Below, piece by piece: positions 5,686-6,969 of a stretch of DNA of 6,969 nt. The stretch covers positions 1 to 6,969 of the forward strand of contig JAFGVF010000326.1 of the NCBI GenBank assembly GCA_016938155.1. Reading direction: 5' to 3'. The number at the start of each line of letters is the position of its first letter. The stretch's first letter is position 1. This DNA is from Candidatus Cloacimonadota bacterium. GTDB taxonomy: Bacteria > Cloacimonadota > Cloacimonadia > Cloacimonadales > JAFGVF01. The translations under genes and the position numbers were made by a program. The notes under the pieces were generated by a model. That model was not told the DNA's origin. It ran no database searches and saw nothing but the letters and a program-made list of their open reading frames with translations.

Positions 5686-6792
5686 TCAGAACTCTTCTTT
5701 TCCACCAATAATAATCTGGTAGCCCTCTTTACCCCAGGCTATGTCGCACTGGAGATTAAATGTATTCTTCTCAATTACTGTGTAACGCAATCCGGTTCCG
5801 ACGGAATACTTAAGATCATCATAAGTAAAGTCACTAATATTCGGGGCAACCATTCCGGTTTCAACAAAGATTACATAGCCAAATGGATAAAGGAAAGTAC
5901 TTTTTGGGAAGAGAAAACGGCTTTCTGTACGAAAAGAGATACTGTTTTTATCAACAAAGCGATTTGAGGGATAAGCTCGAAGCTGCTCACCGAGTTTGGC
6001 GAGTTTATAAAATGGCACATCTCCTTGATTTACTTGCATATCAAACTGATTAGCGATAACAGTTTTATTGTAAGTCGAATAATAACTCCGTAGATCCATG
6101 TGATAAAAATTGAAGTTATAATCACTGGAGAATGCAGAATCAAAGCGGAGGGCATCAACCTGAAATCTGAAGCCGGAATAAGGGAAGTATGGAGAATCAG
6201 TGTTATCAAACCGAACGACTGCACCAAGTCCCGTAATTTCTGAAGCTTCGGAACCAGAGATGTTGCCACTGCTTAACACGCCATCTTCTTCAAATCCTGA
6301 AAAGTTATAATGCTCCCAGTCTGTAGATACGCCTAAAGAAAGAGATTCCTCGAATTTACGAAAGAAATTGAGCTTAAACATATATTTATCAGTAGTATAA
6401 TCCTCTGCATCATCCAGGAGCGTTTCGTTACCGATACCATAAAATGTATCAGGCCATTTTCTTAGTTTAGCATCAATCTCAGCCTGCCAGGATCTGAATT
6501 TATATGTGGGGCGAAGATGTAATTCAAACTGCTTTTTCAGCGAGTATTTGGCAATCGAATCGAATGTAAAGCAATCTGTCTCTTTATCAGAAACTCCCGG
6601 ATTGATATAGAGTCCGATTCCAAATACAAAATTAGTCTCGGAAGCATAAGAAAAAGCAGGTACAATAATGTAACGGGGGTTCATCATTGCATTCAGAATG
6701 GCATTGGTCGTATCTGAATAAGCGAATCCCTGACAAGCAAACATCAACAGGAAACAAAGAAGAGCAATCTCTTTTCTTTTTATGAAAAACAA
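5686..6792 (-). CDS. BamA/TamA-like (Omp85) outer-membrane beta-barrel protein, POTRA-less, TTG start
   Basis: This 368-residue protein carries an N-terminal signal peptide (KRK near 5-7, hydrophobic 9-20, likely cleavage after GFA at 24), followed directly by beta-strand-rich sequence. Omp85 'surface antigen D15' features are visible: VRFDNTDSPYFPYSGFRF (193-210), the usual strand-turn-strand motif, and LGEQLRAYPSNRFVDKNS (267-284), the family's (L/V)RGY-x-x-x-RF loop with Ala replacing the typical Gly. The C-terminus IIIGGKEEF ends in Phe, as expected of a barrel recognition signal. There is no room for POTRA domains, unlike BamA or TamA. The start is TTG (6792-6790), chosen because it keeps the signal peptide and has AAAGGA 10 nt upstream; the first internal in-frame ATG (Met17) would cut the signal peptide. 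Stops TGA and TAA are adjacent in frame. The ligase stop lies 4 nt upstream, implying coupled translation. Role in the outer membrane unknown; lipid or protein transport are guesses. Confidence 0.88.
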   Translation of the reverse strand: MFFIKRKEIALLCFLLMFACQGFAYSDTTNAILNAMMNPRYIIVPAFSYASETNFVFGIGLYINPGVSDKETDCFTFDSIAKYSLKKQFELHLRPTYKFRSWQAEIDAKLRKWPDTFYGIGNETLLDDAEDYTTDKYMFKLNFFRKFEESLSLGVSTDWEHYNFSGFEEDGVLSSGNISGSEASEITGLGAVVRFDNTDSPYFPYSGFRFQVDALRFDSAFSSDYNFNFYHMDLRSYYSTYNKTVIANQFDMQVNQGDVPFYKLAKLGEQLRAYPSNRFVDKNSISFRTESRFLFPKSTFLYPFGYVIFVETGMVAPNISDFTYDDLKYSVGTGLRYTVIEKNTFNLQCDIAWGKEGYQIIIGGKEEF

Positions 6793-6796
6793 AGAG

Positions 6797-6969
6797 CTAC
6801 AATCCTTTCTGACGCTGATTATGGAGAATACGGCAAGTTTTCTCTACTTCACGGAAATTAACTTTTCCGCTACCCATAAGAGGCAGTTCATCCACAGTAA
6901 AGAAATCCTTTGGAATGGCTATTGCCGGTAGAACTTTCCGTAATTGATGCTGTATCTTCTTTGTATCGA
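6797..6969 (-). CDS. C-terminal fragment of an AMP-forming acyl-CoA/acyl-ACP ligase (Aas-like)
   Basis: The last 56 codons of a gene whose 5' part lies beyond the window. The reading frame ends VLPAIAIPKDFFTVDELPLM then GSGKVNFREVEK, and closes with TAG (6799-6797). This is the C-terminal A10 region of adenylate-forming enzymes (ANL superfamily): IPKDFFTVDELPLMGSGKVN holds the lysine (GSGK) that closes over the adenylate. The PLMGSGKVNFRE wording is closest to my memory of acyl-ACP synthetase / 2-acylglycerophosphoethanolamine acyltransferase (Aas)-type ligases, which activate fatty acids for phospholipid remodelling. With so little of the protein visible, the exact substrate is inference. 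Its final codons contain the ribosome binding site of the outer-membrane protein gene that starts 4 nt after its stop. Confidence 0.82.
   Translation of the reverse strand, partial: DTKKIQHQLRKVLPAIAIPKDFFTVDELPLMGSGKVNFREVEKTCRILHNQRQKGL
6803..6808 (-). promoter_or_regulatory. Ribosome binding site inside the ligase 3' end
   Basis: AAAGGA (6808-6803 on the minus strand) lies within the last codons of the ligase gene (AAA GGA TTG TAG) and 10 nt before the TTG start of the outer-membrane protein gene. It supports the TTG start and suggests that ribosomes finishing the ligase help initiate the next gene. Confidence 0.6.

Noticed and set aside
6730..6792. Lipoprotein signal (MFAC at residues 17-20) in the outer-membrane protein
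   Set aside because: Positions -3 (Met) and -2 (Phe) do not fit a lipobox, and an ordinary signal peptidase I site after GFA fits better for a barrel protein.
6888..6896. DnaA-box-like TCATCCACA
   Set aside because: One mismatch from consensus and inside ligase coding sequence that is explained by the protein (TVDEL). It is isolated, so most likely chance.

Overview
The window looks like a chromosomal segment from a Gram-negative bacterium of moderate GC (roughly 40% by eye). The most likely source is Candidatus Cloacimonadota or a close FCB-group relative. This placement is an inference. It rests on a large secreted protein ending in a FlgD-like / type IX-style C-terminal domain (NYPNPFNP...GVYFYKL...KKMILIK), an Omp85-type outer-membrane barrel, and several palindromic intergenic repeats of a kind common in such environmental genomes. 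No marker gene here fixes the phylum.

Layout. Positions 1-235 carry no gene but are rich in structure: a pair of DnaA-box-like 9-mers, a GC-rich hairpin, four tandem 11-bp units, an AT-rich stretch and an 11-bp-stem palindrome. Two plus-strand genes follow. The first is a cytosolic alpha/alpha-toroid protein of unknown function (236-1222). The second is a 779-residue exported multidomain surface protein (1320-3659). A symmetric terminator (3681-3702) separates them from everything to the right, which is on the minus strand. Read in its own direction, that strand holds the 3' end of an Aas-like acyl-ACP/acyl-CoA ligase (6797-6969, cut by the window edge), a POTRA-less BamA/TamA-like outer-membrane protein that starts with TTG 4 nt after the ligase stop (5686-6792), a class I aminotransferase (4394-5593), a GNAT acetyltransferase (3863-4279) and tRNA-Gly(CCC) (3731-3806).

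How the parts relate. The ligase and the outer-membrane barrel are almost certainly one translationally coupled operon. The aminotransferase may be read from the same transcript, because no terminator is visible in the 92-bp gap before it, and it ends at a 16-bp hairpin followed by a T-rich run. That hairpin has a sequence-related twin 24 bp away, just ahead of the acetyltransferase, with compensatory base changes between the two copies. The tRNA has its own TTGACA-type promoter candidate and shares the terminator with the convergent surface-protein gene.

Most of the window is ordinary housekeeping and envelope gene content. The items most worth a second look are the repeat-dense 5' region, the covarying twin hairpins, the conserved toroid protein of unknown role, and the lipid-ligase/outer-membrane-barrel pair. 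I see no defence system, CRISPR array, phage or transposase gene.
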